Shown: positions 5,215-14,120 of the stretch, one piece after another
Layout: each line of letters starts with the position of its first letter
How positions within the stretch are numbered: the stretch's first letter is position 1
Origin: Candidatus Aciduliprofundum sp.
GTDB lineage: Archaea > Thermoplasmatota > Thermoplasmata > Thermoplasmatales > Aciduliprofundaceae
Length of the DNA stretch: 15,880 bases
Assembly: GCA_015523135.1 (NCBI GenBank)
Contig: WAKY01000044.1
Span: 1 to 15,880, forward strand
Direction of reading: 5' to 3'
Notes under the pieces: model-generated
Told to the model about the DNA's origin: nothing
Seen by the model: only the letters and a program-made list of their open reading frames with translations
The model's database searches: none
Translations under genes and position numbers: made by a program

Positions 5215-6282
5215 ATGGGCTTGAGCACAACTGCTGCTTATGGTATTCTATTTACGGCATCTATTATGATGCTTATAACTCTCTTGAATAGTCTTATCTA
5301 TTCATATACTCTCACAAATCAGGGAATGGAAAATAGAAGCGAAATTCTTCAGGGCTCCAAGAATGTGATAGAAATTGACAGAATAGTTTACAATTCGTCA
5401 AAAATTGAAATTTGGGGCTACAATAAAGGCCCATATACTTTGGATATGAACTCAACTACTTTGTTGGTAAATGGAAGTGTTGTAGCGTTCACATCTCAAG
5501 CGTATTGGTATACGGGAGAGTATGAAAAGATATTTGTGGATTCATCTTACTTCCTTGGTGATTACCATTCAATACAGTTTAAAATGGATGTAGGTGATGA
5601 TGTTATAGCATCCGCTGAGAGAGATAAAATTTACATATTGAATTCTACAGGGATAACTGCGTATTCTTATGAAGGTAGCAAAGTTTGGTATAAAGAGATA
5701 AGAGAGCCATTGGATATTGCTTGTGGAAAGTACATTTATGTATTAAATTCCACCGAAATCTTAGAGTACGATTATTCTGGAGATTACAAGGGATCTTTTG
5801 CGGATAATTTTGGCATAATAGCCATAGCAGCTAATGATACTAGGGTTTATGGAGTTTCCAATACCACTCTCTACATATTTGATTCCTCAGGAGATTTGCT
5901 TAATCAAATTTCAATATCCCAAGGAAGGGATGTTGCCATAGGAAAATATGTATATGTGCTTGAAGGAAACGAAATATACGCATACACATCCTCTGGCACT
6001 TATGTTTATTCATTCACCGACTGGAGAATTAATAATGCTACGAGGATAGCTGCATCGCAAAGCATGCAAGGTTCTTTCATATTCATCCTAAATAATCACA
6101 ACGAAATATTAATTTACCAAAGTAAAGAGTTTGTGCAAGATATAGAATTGGAAGAGTACGCGCAGAACATTGATGTCTATGGAAAGATATACATTAACTC
6201 CTCAGGCCTCTATGCTATGGATATGGGGTATAGGGTGAAGATTGTTGATGAGTATGGGAATGAGTTCTACGGATACCTTTGA
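5215..6282 (+). CDS. arlF: ArlF-like archaellum stator protein with fused C-terminal propeller-like domain
   Basis: Residues 1-33 (MGLSTTAAYGILFTASIMML and following) form the ArlF-type N-terminal membrane anchor. Residues about 50-125 match the ArlF beta-sandwich, including SKIEIWGYNKGPYTLD and the LVNGS turn. ArlF normally ends near 130-170 residues; it sits outside the membrane, binds the S-layer and with ArlG anchors the motor. Here a further 230 residues follow: about six repeats of 35-40 residues starting near 129, 166, 201, 238, 277 and 318. Their pattern is A-x-G-K-Y-x-Y-V-L-x-x-x-E-I-x-x-Y-x-x-S-G, as in NHL/PQQ-type beta-propellers. Ten N-x-S/T sequons point to heavy glycosylation outside the cell. 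Position between arlB and arlG supports the assignment. The domain fusion is clear in sequence; its role, perhaps stronger S-layer contact, is inferred. Confidence 0.82.
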   Translation: MGLSTTAAYGILFTASIMMLITLLNSLIYSYTLTNQGMENRSEILQGSKNVIEIDRIVYNSSKIEIWGYNKGPYTLDMNSTTLLVNGSVVAFTSQAYWYTGEYEKIFVDSSYFLGDYHSIQFKMDVGDDVIASAERDKIYILNSTGITAYSYEGSKVWYKEIREPLDIACGKYIYVLNSTEILEYDYSGDYKGSFADNFGIIAIAANDTRVYGVSNTTLYIFDSSGDLLNQISISQGRDVAIGKYVYVLEGNEIYAYTSSGTYVYSFTDWRINNATRIAASQSMQGSFIFILNNHNEILIYQSKEFVQDIELEEYAQNIDVYGKIYINSSGLYAMDMGYRVKIVDEYGNEFYGYL

Positions 6283-6288
6283 GGTGAT
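6283..6288 (+). promoter_or_regulatory. Shine-Dalgarno GGTGAT of arlG
   Basis: GGTGAT follows directly after the arlF stop codon (6280-6282), 3 nt before ATG 6292. The surrounding AGGTGATA is the same 8-mer as in leader hairpin 1. Confidence 0.55.
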
Positions 6289-6291
6289 AGC

Positions 6292-6714
6292 ATGGGCCTA
6301 AGTACAAGTGCTACACACATAATATTCTTCATCGCCTCCGTGGTAATCGCTGCAAGCTTTGTGGGAGTAGCGGCAAGTGCTATACTAAGCATATCAAATG
6401 GTATCCAAGATAGGGGAGATATGCTAGCAAATCAACTCTCCGGAAGCTTTGAAATAATTAATGATCCAAATCATATGAGCAACAACCCTTTAATTCTCTA
6501 TCTCAAAAATACGGGAAAAGTTCCATTGAGTACTGCGCATATAACTATTCTGATAGATGGCATAAACGAGGATGATTATACAGTTAGCAACGATACTTGG
6601 ATGCCCGGTGATACAATAACTATAACGGTTAATGTTAATCTTTCCTCGGGAGACCATGTTGTTAAGGTCGTGCTTGAAAATGGAATATCTGATACATTCT
6701 ACTTCAAGGTGTGA
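6292..6714 (+). CDS. arlG: Archaellum stator protein ArlG
   Basis: A 140-residue protein (FlaG) with an N-terminal membrane helix (about 8-33, THIIFFIASVVIAASFVGVA) followed by a soluble beta-sandwich outside the membrane. The junction RGDMLANQLSGSFEIINDP (about 41-59) is a hallmark of ArlG. The C-terminal part has the strand pattern LILYLKNTGKVPL and a DG turn, as in other archaeal stator sandwiches. With ArlF it forms the complex linking the archaellum motor to the S-layer. Unlike the ArlF here, it has normal family length and no extension. It is nine bases after arlF and three before arlH, so it is within the same transcript. Confidence 0.9.
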   Translation: MGLSTSATHIIFFIASVVIAASFVGVAASAILSISNGIQDRGDMLANQLSGSFEIINDPNHMSNNPLILYLKNTGKVPLSTAHITILIDGINEDDYTVSNDTWMPGDTITITVNVNLSSGDHVVKVVLENGISDTFYFKV

Positions 6715-6717
6715 GCT

Positions 6718-7407
6718 ATGTACAAGATAAAAATAGAGAGGGATGAGCTCCATTCGCGCTTAGGCGGTGGATTTCCAGAAGGCTCATTGGTTTTGATTGA
6801 GGGAGAGAACGGTAGCGGTAAGAGCGCATTGACACAAAGATTTGCCTATGGATTTTTAATGAATGGGCATACAGTTACCATTATATCCACAGAGTTAACC
6901 GTAAGAGATTTTATCAAACAGATGTACTCTCTAAATTATCCAATTGCAAGTTTCTTGCTTCATAATCGCCTTGTATTTATTCCTGTGTATCCAATAATTG
7001 GAAATATGCGCAATAGAAAGGATTTTCTTGGTAGATTAATGTCTTCACCCTCTCTATTCAAGACGGATATAATAATAATCGATACACTTTCCTCTTTAGT
7101 AAAGGCAAGCTTGAATGTTGAATCACGCTCAGTGCAATTACTCTCATTCTTCAAAAGATTAATGGCCCTTGATAGAACGATAATATTGAATGTTGAAAAG
7201 GGGGTGATGAAAGAAGAGATATTAGCACCTTTTAGGGCAGCAGCCAATGTGTATCTTGAAACTTCAATAAACAAAATAGGGGGAATGGTGAACAGAGTGG
7301 CTTTTGTGAGGAGGTACTCAAATGCTCAAGGCAGAATAGAAAATACAATAGTTTTCAGAGTTGAAGCAGGAACTGGAATAATCTTAGAGATTATGGCTAT
7401 TTCATAA
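6718..7407 (+). CDS. arlH: Archaellum motor-associated RecA/KaiC-like ATP-binding protein ArlH
   Basis: A 229-residue RecA/KaiC-fold protein (FlaH). Walker A is GENGSGKS (29-36) and Walker B is the hydrophobic strand IIIID ending at D122, followed by TLSSL. ArlH forms a ring at the cytoplasmic base of the motor, binds ATP and interacts with ArlI; nucleotide binding is needed for archaellum assembly, while hydrolysis is weak in studied homologues. The start ATG 6718 follows the arlG stop by 3 nt, with GGTG upstream. The length is normal. No feature departs from the family. Confidence 0.92.
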   Translation: MYKIKIERDELHSRLGGGFPEGSLVLIEGENGSGKSALTQRFAYGFLMNGHTVTIISTELTVRDFIKQMYSLNYPIASFLLHNRLVFIPVYPIIGNMRNRKDFLGRLMSSPSLFKTDIIIIDTLSSLVKASLNVESRSVQLLSFFKRLMALDRTIILNVEKGVMKEEILAPFRAAANVYLETSINKIGGMVNRVAFVRRYSNAQGRIENTIVFRVEAGTGIILEIMAIS

Positions 7408-7419
7408 GGGGTGGTAAAA

Positions 7420-9063
7420 ATGGCCATGGGGATGAAGGTTGACCTGGCAATAAAGAGAAATCCACATTTGGGAAGGTACATAGAGAAAGTAAAAAAAGAA
7501 TTGAACGAGACACCAGAGTTTTATGAGCAATTATCAAGAGATATGAAAGACCTTGACTGGGTCAACCTGATATACCCTGTGGGAGACCCCATATTCATCC
7601 ACATTTTTGGGAGAAGGGGGGACAGAAAATATCGTGTCATACAGCCAGAGCTAACAGATGAGGAGAGAGTGAAATATAATAAAATCAGGGAGCTGATATT
7701 CATAAAAGCAGGCTATGAGCCACCTCACAAAACTAAGGAGGAATTTGAAAGGCAATTGGAAAGATTGCTCAAAGATTCCGTTATACTTGTGAAAGAGCCA
7801 GTGCCATTTGAAGAAAAAAAAGGCTTTATGAGTATGTTTAGGAAAATAAAAGTGCCTGTTACTCAGGAAGAATACAATAAGATCGAGTATTACTTGAAAA
7901 GGGATATAATTGAAAGTGGACCATTGGAGCCATTACTTAGGGATCCATACATTGAAGATATACATGCTATAGGGATAGAGCCAGTGCATCTAATCCACAA
8001 GGTATTTGAAACAATGGAGACAAATGTGCAATTTACAAGTTATGATGAGCTTGATTCATATCTGAGAGGAATGAGCGAGAGAATGGGCAGGCCGGTGAGC
8101 ACGGGAAGACCCATTGTAGACGGAGCTCTGCCTGATGGCTCTAGAATTAATATAATCTATGCGGATGATGTTAGTATTAAGGGTGCTTCTTTCACCATAA
8201 GAAAATTCGCAGCAGAGCCACTTAGCGTGACACAATTGGTTAAATGGGGTACATTCTCAGCTGAAATAGCAGCTTATCTCTGGATGGCAATTGAGTATGG
8301 GAAGAGTATATTCATATCTGGAGAGACAGCAAGCGGTAAAACTACTACATTAAATGCAATAGTTCCGTTTATACGCTACAATTATAAAGTCTTTACAGCG
8401 GAAGATACCCCTGAGGTACATGTGCCCCATGAGATTTGGCAAAGGTTACTAACAAGAGAAGCTGGCCCAGAGGAATCCCGTGTGGAAATGTTTGATTTGC
8501 TAAAAGCTGCTTTGAGAAGTAGGCCTAATTACATAATTGTAGGAGAAATAAGAGGTGCAGAGGGTAATGTAGCTTTCCAGGCAATGCAGACAGGACATCC
8601 TGTTATGGCTACATTTCACGCATCATCAATAAAAAGAATGATACAGCGTCTCAGCTCTCCTCCAATCAATGTACCTGTGACGTTCATGGATAACTTAAAT
8701 ATAGGCGTATTCCAGCAAGCAGTTTATTTGAAGGGCAGAACCTTGAGGAGAGTTCTATCTGTAGAAGAGATATTGGGTTATTCAAGCGAGCTTGGAGGCG
8801 TTATGACTAAAGCAGTTTTTGTATGGGACCCACTTAGAGATGAGCATATATTCAGGGGCTTGAATAATTCGTACATTCTCGAAGAGAAAATTGCTCCACT
8901 TTTGGGCTATGATGACCCACGCAAAATATACAACGATTTATTCCTTAGAGCCAAGATAATCAAGAAGATGATTGAGCACAACATATTCCGCTATAGGGAT
9001 GTTGTGAAGATAATAGTGGATTTCCAGAAATTTGGAGTGGAGAAACTACCATTTACGGTGTGA
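7420..9063 (+). CDS. arlI: Archaellum assembly and rotation ATPase ArlI
   Basis: A 547-residue secretion-type ATPase of the VirB11/PilT/GspE superfamily (FlaI), which in archaea powers both filament assembly and rotation. The N-terminal region (1-250) is the three-helix-bundle and docking domain. The ATPase core has Walker A GETASGKT (301-308), an Asp box near AEDTPEVH, Walker B YIIVGEIRG (371-379), and the His box QTGHPVMATFHA just after it. ATG 7420 is preferred over GTG 7411 because GGGGTGG (7408-7414) sits 5 nt before it; ATGs at 7426 and 7432 are possible. It follows arlH directly and its stop lies 5 nt before the arlJ start. Confidence 0.94.
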   Translation: MAMGMKVDLAIKRNPHLGRYIEKVKKELNETPEFYEQLSRDMKDLDWVNLIYPVGDPIFIHIFGRRGDRKYRVIQPELTDEERVKYNKIRELIFIKAGYEPPHKTKEEFERQLERLLKDSVILVKEPVPFEEKKGFMSMFRKIKVPVTQEEYNKIEYYLKRDIIESGPLEPLLRDPYIEDIHAIGIEPVHLIHKVFETMETNVQFTSYDELDSYLRGMSERMGRPVSTGRPIVDGALPDGSRINIIYADDVSIKGASFTIRKFAAEPLSVTQLVKWGTFSAEIAAYLWMAIEYGKSIFISGETASGKTTTLNAIVPFIRYNYKVFTAEDTPEVHVPHEIWQRLLTREAGPEESRVEMFDLLKAALRSRPNYIIVGEIRGAEGNVAFQAMQTGHPVMATFHASSIKRMIQRLSSPPINVPVTFMDNLNIGVFQQAVYLKGRTLRRVLSVEEILGYSSELGGVMTKAVFVWDPLRDEHIFRGLNNSYILEEKIAPLLGYDDPRKIYNDLFLRAKIIKKMIEHNIFRYRDVVKIIVDFQKFGVEKLPFTV

Positions 9064-9068
9064 TAAAA

Positions 9069-10733
9069 ATGGCAGGGATGATGGAAAAATTTGCAAGGTT
9101 ATACGCTTCATTTGACATTCCTTGGCGTAGATACATTATAATGTACGCTGTGCCTATACTTCTTACAACAATATTTGTTACTATTTACTTATCTATGATG
9201 ATTCGCTTCTTCTCTGAATTTCCATTTATAATCGTACTCTATATGATTCCTGCTTTTGGCGTAATGCTCGTTATGTTTTTTCCATTGCTGAAGGGAGAAA
9301 AGAGAAAGAAAGAAATTGAAAGGTATATGCATTTATTTATCACAAGAATGGCAGTTCTTGCATCCACAAGATTACCCAGAAAAGAGATTTTTAGGATTCT
9401 CTCAGAGATAAGAGAATATGGGGCATTAAGTGATGAAATTGCAAAGATTTACAATCTGATGGAGTATTGGAACCTAAGCTTGCCGGATGCAACTAGAGTT
9501 GTGGCTAAGAAATGTCCAAGTGTAGAACTTGCAGATTTCTTAGATCGTTTAGCACATAGTGCAGATGCAGGTGAAGATTTTGAAGTGTTCTTGGAGAAAG
9601 AAAGAATGGTTGTGATGGAGACATATGCGATAAAATATGAGGCTGCTCTTTCGCAAATGGATGTTTACAAAGAAACTTTTGTCTCTATGCTTATTTCTAT
9701 GCTATTCTTCGCTGTGTTTGTTGCAATATTACCAATGTTCACAACTGGAGATATGACTATATTTCTCTTTCTCACCCTCTTAGGATTTGTAACTGTGGAA
9801 AGTATAATGCTCTATGCTATTAAGATAAGATTACCAGAAGATGAAGTTTGGCATAATAGAAAAGATGTACGCTCTCCTCATGAGATTAAACTCCTTAAAG
9901 TTCTTCCCTTTACATATCTTGCTGTTATAATCCTATTTCTAGTTACCTACTTTTTAGGAATACCTCTTGCTTTGGTAATTGCAATATCTATAGTGCCATT
10001 GTTTTATCCTGGGTATTTAATCCATAATGCGGAGGGTGATTTAATTAATTGTGATACAAATTATGATGCATTTATACGTGCTGTTGGAAGCTATATTGAA
10101 GCAAAGGGTAGTGATGTTACAGCTATGGAGAGATTAAGAAAGCATGATTTTGGAAAGTTGACAAAGTACATCGATACCTTGTATAAAAGATTGTTAACAA
10201 GAATAGATAAAAAAATGGCCTGGCGCTATTTTGCAGGAGAGACGGGAAGCAATCTAATTTCAAAATTCACGGATATGTTTGTAACGGGCTTAGACATGGG
10301 CGGGAATCCAAGAAAAATTTCTAAAATAATAAGTGAGTCCTATGTTAGGATGATAGGTCTCAGAAAGAAAAGATTTCAATCGGCAGCCAATTTAACAGGT
10401 ATACTCTATGGCCTTATGGTAGGTATGGCTTTTACGCTTTATACTACCCTTAATTTAATGAAGATGATGGCTTCAATGATAAAATACTATCCTGTAGATT
10501 TGCAAAAGTATATACACATCCCTCTTTTAGCTGCCCATTTCCCCATTCAAACGGCTAATGTTATATTTCTTCTTCTCTTAGTCATCCACGCCCTAGTTTC
10601 TTCGATGATAATAAAGATTGTGAGCGGCTCGCACAAGCATAGCATATACCTGCATTTCTCTATGCTTGTTTGGATAGGTATAATGGTATCATACTTCACA
10701 AACTGGGCTGTGGGCAAAGTTCTAACTTTCTAA
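9069..10733 (+). CDS. arlJ: Archaellum polytopic membrane platform protein ArlJ
   Basis: A 554-residue integral membrane protein (FlaJ), the TadC/GspF-related platform on which ArlI acts and from which the filament grows. About nine hydrophobic segments are visible: two near residues 23-74, two near 200-250, two near 275-320, then three after about 440 up to the C-terminus. Two large basic cytoplasmic loops lie between them (about 75-200 and 320-435), as expected for contact with ArlI. ATG 9069 is preferred over a GTG at 9060, since GGTGTGAT followed by AAAA precedes it, the same arrangement as for arlI. It is the last gene of the operon; the next gene has its own promoter. Confidence 0.92.
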   Translation: MAGMMEKFARLYASFDIPWRRYIIMYAVPILLTTIFVTIYLSMMIRFFSEFPFIIVLYMIPAFGVMLVMFFPLLKGEKRKKEIERYMHLFITRMAVLASTRLPRKEIFRILSEIREYGALSDEIAKIYNLMEYWNLSLPDATRVVAKKCPSVELADFLDRLAHSADAGEDFEVFLEKERMVVMETYAIKYEAALSQMDVYKETFVSMLISMLFFAVFVAILPMFTTGDMTIFLFLTLLGFVTVESIMLYAIKIRLPEDEVWHNRKDVRSPHEIKLLKVLPFTYLAVIILFLVTYFLGIPLALVIAISIVPLFYPGYLIHNAEGDLINCDTNYDAFIRAVGSYIEAKGSDVTAMERLRKHDFGKLTKYIDTLYKRLLTRIDKKMAWRYFAGETGSNLISKFTDMFVTGLDMGGNPRKISKIISESYVRMIGLRKKRFQSAANLTGILYGLMVGMAFTLYTTLNLMKMMASMIKYYPVDLQKYIHIPLLAAHFPIQTANVIFLLLLVIHALVSSMIIKIVSGSHKHSIYLHFSMLVWIGIMVSYFTNWAVGKVLTF

Positions 10734-10742
10734 TCGCAACAA

Positions 10743-10748
10743 TTATAT
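10743..10748 (+). promoter_or_regulatory. TATA box of the DNA polymerase gene
   Basis: TTATAT is centred about 25 nt before GTG 10771. No Shine-Dalgarno sequence lies between, so the polymerase is probably translated from a leaderless message separate from the archaellum operon. Confidence 0.5.
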
Positions 10749-10770
10749 TCCCCAATGTGATTGTTTATAT

Positions 10771-13110
10771 GTGCATTGGGATGTTCGTCTACTGACAGCT
10801 TCGTATTCAAGGGAAGAAGATGGTGTAGTTGTGGAGCTTTATGGAAAGACGAAGGATGGAAAGAGCATAGTAGCTCGCTACAAGGGATTCAAGCCATACT
10901 TCTACCTAGTTGAACCTCCTTCTACAATTTTAGAGAAATTCTCACAGGATCCAGAGATAAGCAAGATGGAAGAAGTTGAGTTGTGGCATAAGGGAAAGAT
11001 GAGAAAATGCGTTAAAGTTACATTACATTCTCCGTGGAAAACTCCGGGATATAGAAGGGAAGCTTTGGAATTCTGCGATGTTCTCGCAGCCGACATTCCA
11101 TTCCATCAGCGTTTCATCTACGATTTTGACCTTGGCTCTTGCGTGAGAGTTTATGGAGAGGAGGAAGAAAAAGGAAAATATACCACGGAGCTTGTGGTAA
11201 ATGCAGAAAAATTTGAGAATATTGGGGATTTTAAGCCTCCTTTAAAAATTCTAAGTTTTGATATAGAGAACTCGATGAAGGATGGGAAAATATTCACAAT
11301 AGGTATAGCCATCTGGGAAAATGGAGAGATAAGGGAAGAGAGCATTGAGGGTGATGAAAAAGATATTTTGTGGAAATTTCTTGAACTAATATGGAAAGAG
11401 GACCCGGATGTCATAACGGGATACAACATAGATGGTTATGATTTAGAATTGCTCTCGGATAGATACAAGAAGTACGGAATGGATTTTTTGATAGGAAGGG
11501 ATAAAAGCAAACCCCAGAGAATTGTGGGGCAATTTTGGAGATTGCATGGAAGAGTTATAGAAGATGCTTGGTGGGCTGTAAAGAAGGAGTTGCGTTTAAA
11601 GCAAGAAACTCTACAAGCTGTGGCCATGCATCTATTTGGCGAGGGAAAGTTGGATGTGGATAGAACGAATATTGATGAAGAATGGAAAAAAGATAAGGAA
11701 AAAGTTATAGAGTACTGCAAGAAGGATGCCGAGCTCGCTTTGAGAATTTTACTTGAAATTGGAATAATTGACAAGTACCTTGATTTAGCCACAGTTACGA
11801 AATTTCCCCTTGAAGATGTCATCCATTCTGGTACCTCAACTTGGGTTGATTCTTTGCTAATAAGGGAGGCAGATAGGCACAATATAGGCGTGCCTTTGCA
11901 AGGACAAGAGAGGAAGAGTAAAAAGATAGAGGGGGGCTATGTGCATACAATTGAGCCGGGCCTATATCACTGGGTTTGTGTTTTGGATTTTAAGAGCATG
12001 TATCCAAGCATCATAATAAAGTACAATATATGCTTCACAACGCTTAGCAAAGATGGGGATATTGTAAGCCCAACAGGTGTGAGATTTCTAAGCAAGGAGA
12101 AAAGAGAGGGACTCATACCAAAAATTCTAGCAGAGCTTATGAATAAGAGGGATGAATTAAAGCGCAAGATGAAAGAAGATCCGCAGCACAGGGATTACTA
12201 CGATGGCTTGCAAAAAGCGGTAAAAATACTTATGAACACATTTTACGGAGTATTGGCTTCTTCTTTTTACAGATTCACAAATCCTGATATAGGGGCGAGC
12301 ATAACTGCATTTGCAAGGGATACAATAAAGAGAATAATCGCAGAGCTTGAGAGAGAGGGAATAAAAGTGGTTTATGGAGACACGGATAGCGTTTTCTTCC
12401 AATCCCCTTACGAGAATTTAGAGAAGACAATTGAATTTGGGATGAAAAAAGCGGAAGAGATATCAGAGAGGGAAAAATTAATTTTAGAATTTGAGAAAAT
12501 TCTTGAGCCATTCTTCTCCCATGGTGCAAAGAAGAGGTATGTAGGAAGGATAATATGGCCAGATGAGGAAAAGGGAAATATGGTTGTTCGCGGCTATGAG
12601 ATTCGCCGCACAGACTCCTTTGACTTGCAAAGCGAGGCACAGAAGGCTGTGTTTGAGAAGATTTTAGATGGAGATATTCAAGGTGCCATAGAATTGGCTA
12701 GGGATATAGTGGCAAAGGTTCGCGCTGGAAAAGTACCCATTGAGAGTTTAGTCATATCTCGCACTGTGAAAGATTTCAAATTTTACAAGAATCCAGATAG
12801 TATGCCCAATGTTCAAGCAGCTAGAAAATTGATAAAGATGGGACATGAGTTCATTCCTGGAATGAAAGTTGCTTGGATTGTAGTAAATGCAAAAGGTTCA
12901 AAGCAAGATGTGGAGCCCTACATACCGGGTATGGAATTCAATAGAAAGCCGGATTATGCATACTATGCTAGGAGAGTTGCAGAAACATTGGCGAGGATTA
13001 CGGATGTTTTTGGTGTTGATGAAGAGAATTTACTCACTGGAAGTAAGCAGATAAGCTTGGGTGCGTTTGGCAAGGATAAAAAGAGAAAAACTCTATTTGA
13101 TTTTGAGTAA
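10771..13110 (+). CDS. polB: Family B DNA polymerase with 3'-5' proofreading exonuclease
   Basis: A 779-residue archaeal replicative-type DNA polymerase B, of normal length and without an intein. The N-terminal domain (1-130), including GFKPYFYLVEP, matches the part that in Pyrococcus polymerase senses template uracil. Exonuclease motifs are complete: Exo I FDIE (D164, E166), Exo II YNIDGYD (218-224), Exo III YCKKD (Y315, D319). Polymerase motifs are complete: motif A DFKSMYPS (406-413), motif B around KILMNTFYG (485-493), motif C YGDTDS (D537, D539), and KKRY before the thumb. The very C-terminus KRKTLFDFE resembles a PCNA-interacting peptide. The start is GTG 10771, correctly spaced from its TATA box. 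It stands as its own transcription unit. Confidence 0.96.
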   Translation: MHWDVRLLTASYSREEDGVVVELYGKTKDGKSIVARYKGFKPYFYLVEPPSTILEKFSQDPEISKMEEVELWHKGKMRKCVKVTLHSPWKTPGYRREALEFCDVLAADIPFHQRFIYDFDLGSCVRVYGEEEEKGKYTTELVVNAEKFENIGDFKPPLKILSFDIENSMKDGKIFTIGIAIWENGEIREESIEGDEKDILWKFLELIWKEDPDVITGYNIDGYDLELLSDRYKKYGMDFLIGRDKSKPQRIVGQFWRLHGRVIEDAWWAVKKELRLKQETLQAVAMHLFGEGKLDVDRTNIDEEWKKDKEKVIEYCKKDAELALRILLEIGIIDKYLDLATVTKFPLEDVIHSGTSTWVDSLLIREADRHNIGVPLQGQERKSKKIEGGYVHTIEPGLYHWVCVLDFKSMYPSIIIKYNICFTTLSKDGDIVSPTGVRFLSKEKREGLIPKILAELMNKRDELKRKMKEDPQHRDYYDGLQKAVKILMNTFYGVLASSFYRFTNPDIGASITAFARDTIKRIIAELEREGIKVVYGDTDSVFFQSPYENLEKTIEFGMKKAEEISEREKLILEFEKILEPFFSHGAKKRYVGRIIWPDEEKGNMVVRGYEIRRTDSFDLQSEAQKAVFEKILDGDIQGAIELARDIVAKVRAGKVPIESLVISRTVKDFKFYKNPDSMPNVQAARKLIKMGHEFIPGMKVAWIVVNAKGSKQDVEPYIPGMEFNRKPDYAYYARRVAETLARITDVFGVDEENLLTGSKQISLGAFGKDKKRKTLFDFE

Positions 13111-13152
13111 ATTATTTATGCCAATAATGACATTTTGACTTGGTGAGGTAAA

Positions 13153-13566
13153 ATGGAATATGAAAAGGGAAGAACATTTCTTTTTAGGGTTCCAGAGGAT
13201 GAAGAGCTAGTAAGCTATGTGAATGATTTTTGCAATAAAAAAGGAATAAATACAGCAACTCTAAGTGCTATTGGTTCATTAAAGAAAGCAAAATTGGGAT
13301 ACTTCAGCATTGAGAAAGGAAAGTACGAGGAGATAGATGTGGAGGATGTGCATGAACTTCTCCTCGCAACTGGAAATGTGAGTATAAAGGATGGAAAACC
13401 GTTCTCACATATCCATGCAATTTTGGGATATAAAGACGGAAGTGTGAAAGGTGGTCATCTTATTCAAGGTAAGGTATTCGTGGCAGAATTGTACATAGAG
13501 GAATTAAAGGGAAATGCGCTTGAAAGAGTACCTCATGGAAACTTGCATTTGTGGAAGGAAGAATAG
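13153..13566 (+). CDS. PPC/DUF296-domain protein
   Basis: A 137-residue single PPC (DUF296) domain, related to the domain joined to AT-hooks in plant nuclear proteins but here alone, as usual in archaea and bacteria. Conserved features are TATLSAIGSLKKAKLGYF (34-51), the strand GNVSIKDGKPFSHIHAILG (74-92) with H86 and H88, and GGHLIQGKVFVAELYIEEL (100 on) with H102. The three histidines are those seen to bind metal in solved members. Archaeal homologues form trimers. The biochemical role is unknown; DNA binding is proposed for some members but not shown here. ATG 13153 is preceded by GGTGAGGT (13142-13149), and a TATA-like TTATTTAT at about 13112 gives a short leader. Confidence 0.85.
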   Translation: MEYEKGRTFLFRVPEDEELVSYVNDFCNKKGINTATLSAIGSLKKAKLGYFSIEKGKYEEIDVEDVHELLLATGNVSIKDGKPFSHIHAILGYKDGSVKGGHLIQGKVFVAELYIEELKGNALERVPHGNLHLWKEE

Positions 13567-13572
13567 GCAAAA

Positions 13573-13578
13573 TTTAAG
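13573..13578 (+). promoter_or_regulatory. TATA-like element of the NAD salvage pair
   Basis: TTTAAG is centred about 26 nt before ATG 13602, with no Shine-Dalgarno sequence. It probably drives both the nicotinamidase and phosphoribosyltransferase genes. Confidence 0.45.
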
Positions 13579-13601
13579 TAAATGAGGAAGTTATTCACCC
13601 C

Positions 13602-14120
13602 ATGCGAGCATTGCTCATAGTTGATATGATTCACGATTTCGTTGATGGAAAATTCGGTAGTGAAGATGCCAAAAAAATAGTATCAAAAATTAGGGCAATA
13701 GCAGAAAAATTTAGAGAAATGGATTTGGTAATATACCTCAAAGATTCTCATAAAAAAGGAGATGCCGAGCTCAAAGTTTGGGGAGAGCATGCCATGGAAA
13801 ACACATGGGGCTCGAAGATAGTAGAAGAGCTAGAGCCAAAAGGAGAAGATATAATAATGGAGAAAAATACCTATGATGGATTTTTATTTACTCCCCTTGC
13901 GGATATTTTGAAGGAGAAGGGAATAAAGGATGTTTATATATGTGGAGTTGCCACGGATATATGTGTGCAACACACCGCTTTTGGTGCGTTTGCCCGCGGA
14001 TTCAATGTGCATATAATTGAGGACGCTTGTAGCGGTACAAGTAAGGATGCGCATAAGAGGGCAATAGAGTATATGAAGAGAATTTATGGTGCAAAAATAG
14101 TGGAGAGTGATGAATTATGA
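13602..14120 (+). CDS. pncA: Nicotinamidase (isochorismatase-like family)
   Basis: A 172-residue cysteine hydrolase that converts nicotinamide to nicotinate and ammonia. The catalytic triad is visible as D8 (LLIVDMIHDF), K88 (IMEKNTYDGF) and C121 (GVATDICVQ). The metal site that separates nicotinamidases from other isochorismatase-like enzymes is also present: D48 and H50 in KDSH and H63 in WGEH. The G-V-A-T-D-I-C-V segment has the cis-peptide that precedes the nucleophile. Its stop overlaps the next gene's ATG by 4 bp (ATGA), and that gene uses its product, which strongly supports the assignment. The length is typical of archaeal enzymes. Confidence 0.92.
   Translation: MRALLIVDMIHDFVDGKFGSEDAKKIVSKIRAIAEKFREMDLVIYLKDSHKKGDAELKVWGEHAMENTWGSKIVEELEPKGEDIIMEKNTYDGFLFTPLADILKEKGIKDVYICGVATDICVQHTAFGAFARGFNVHIIEDACSGTSKDAHKRAIEYMKRIYGAKIVESDEL

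Noticed and set aside
11436..12640. Long open frames on the minus strand within polB
   Set aside because: Ser/Leu-rich antisense shadows of the polymerase frame, without start signals or recognisable domains.
10771..13110. Possible intein in DNA polymerase B
   Set aside because: Motifs A, B and C are uninterrupted and total length is the normal one for an intein-free enzyme.
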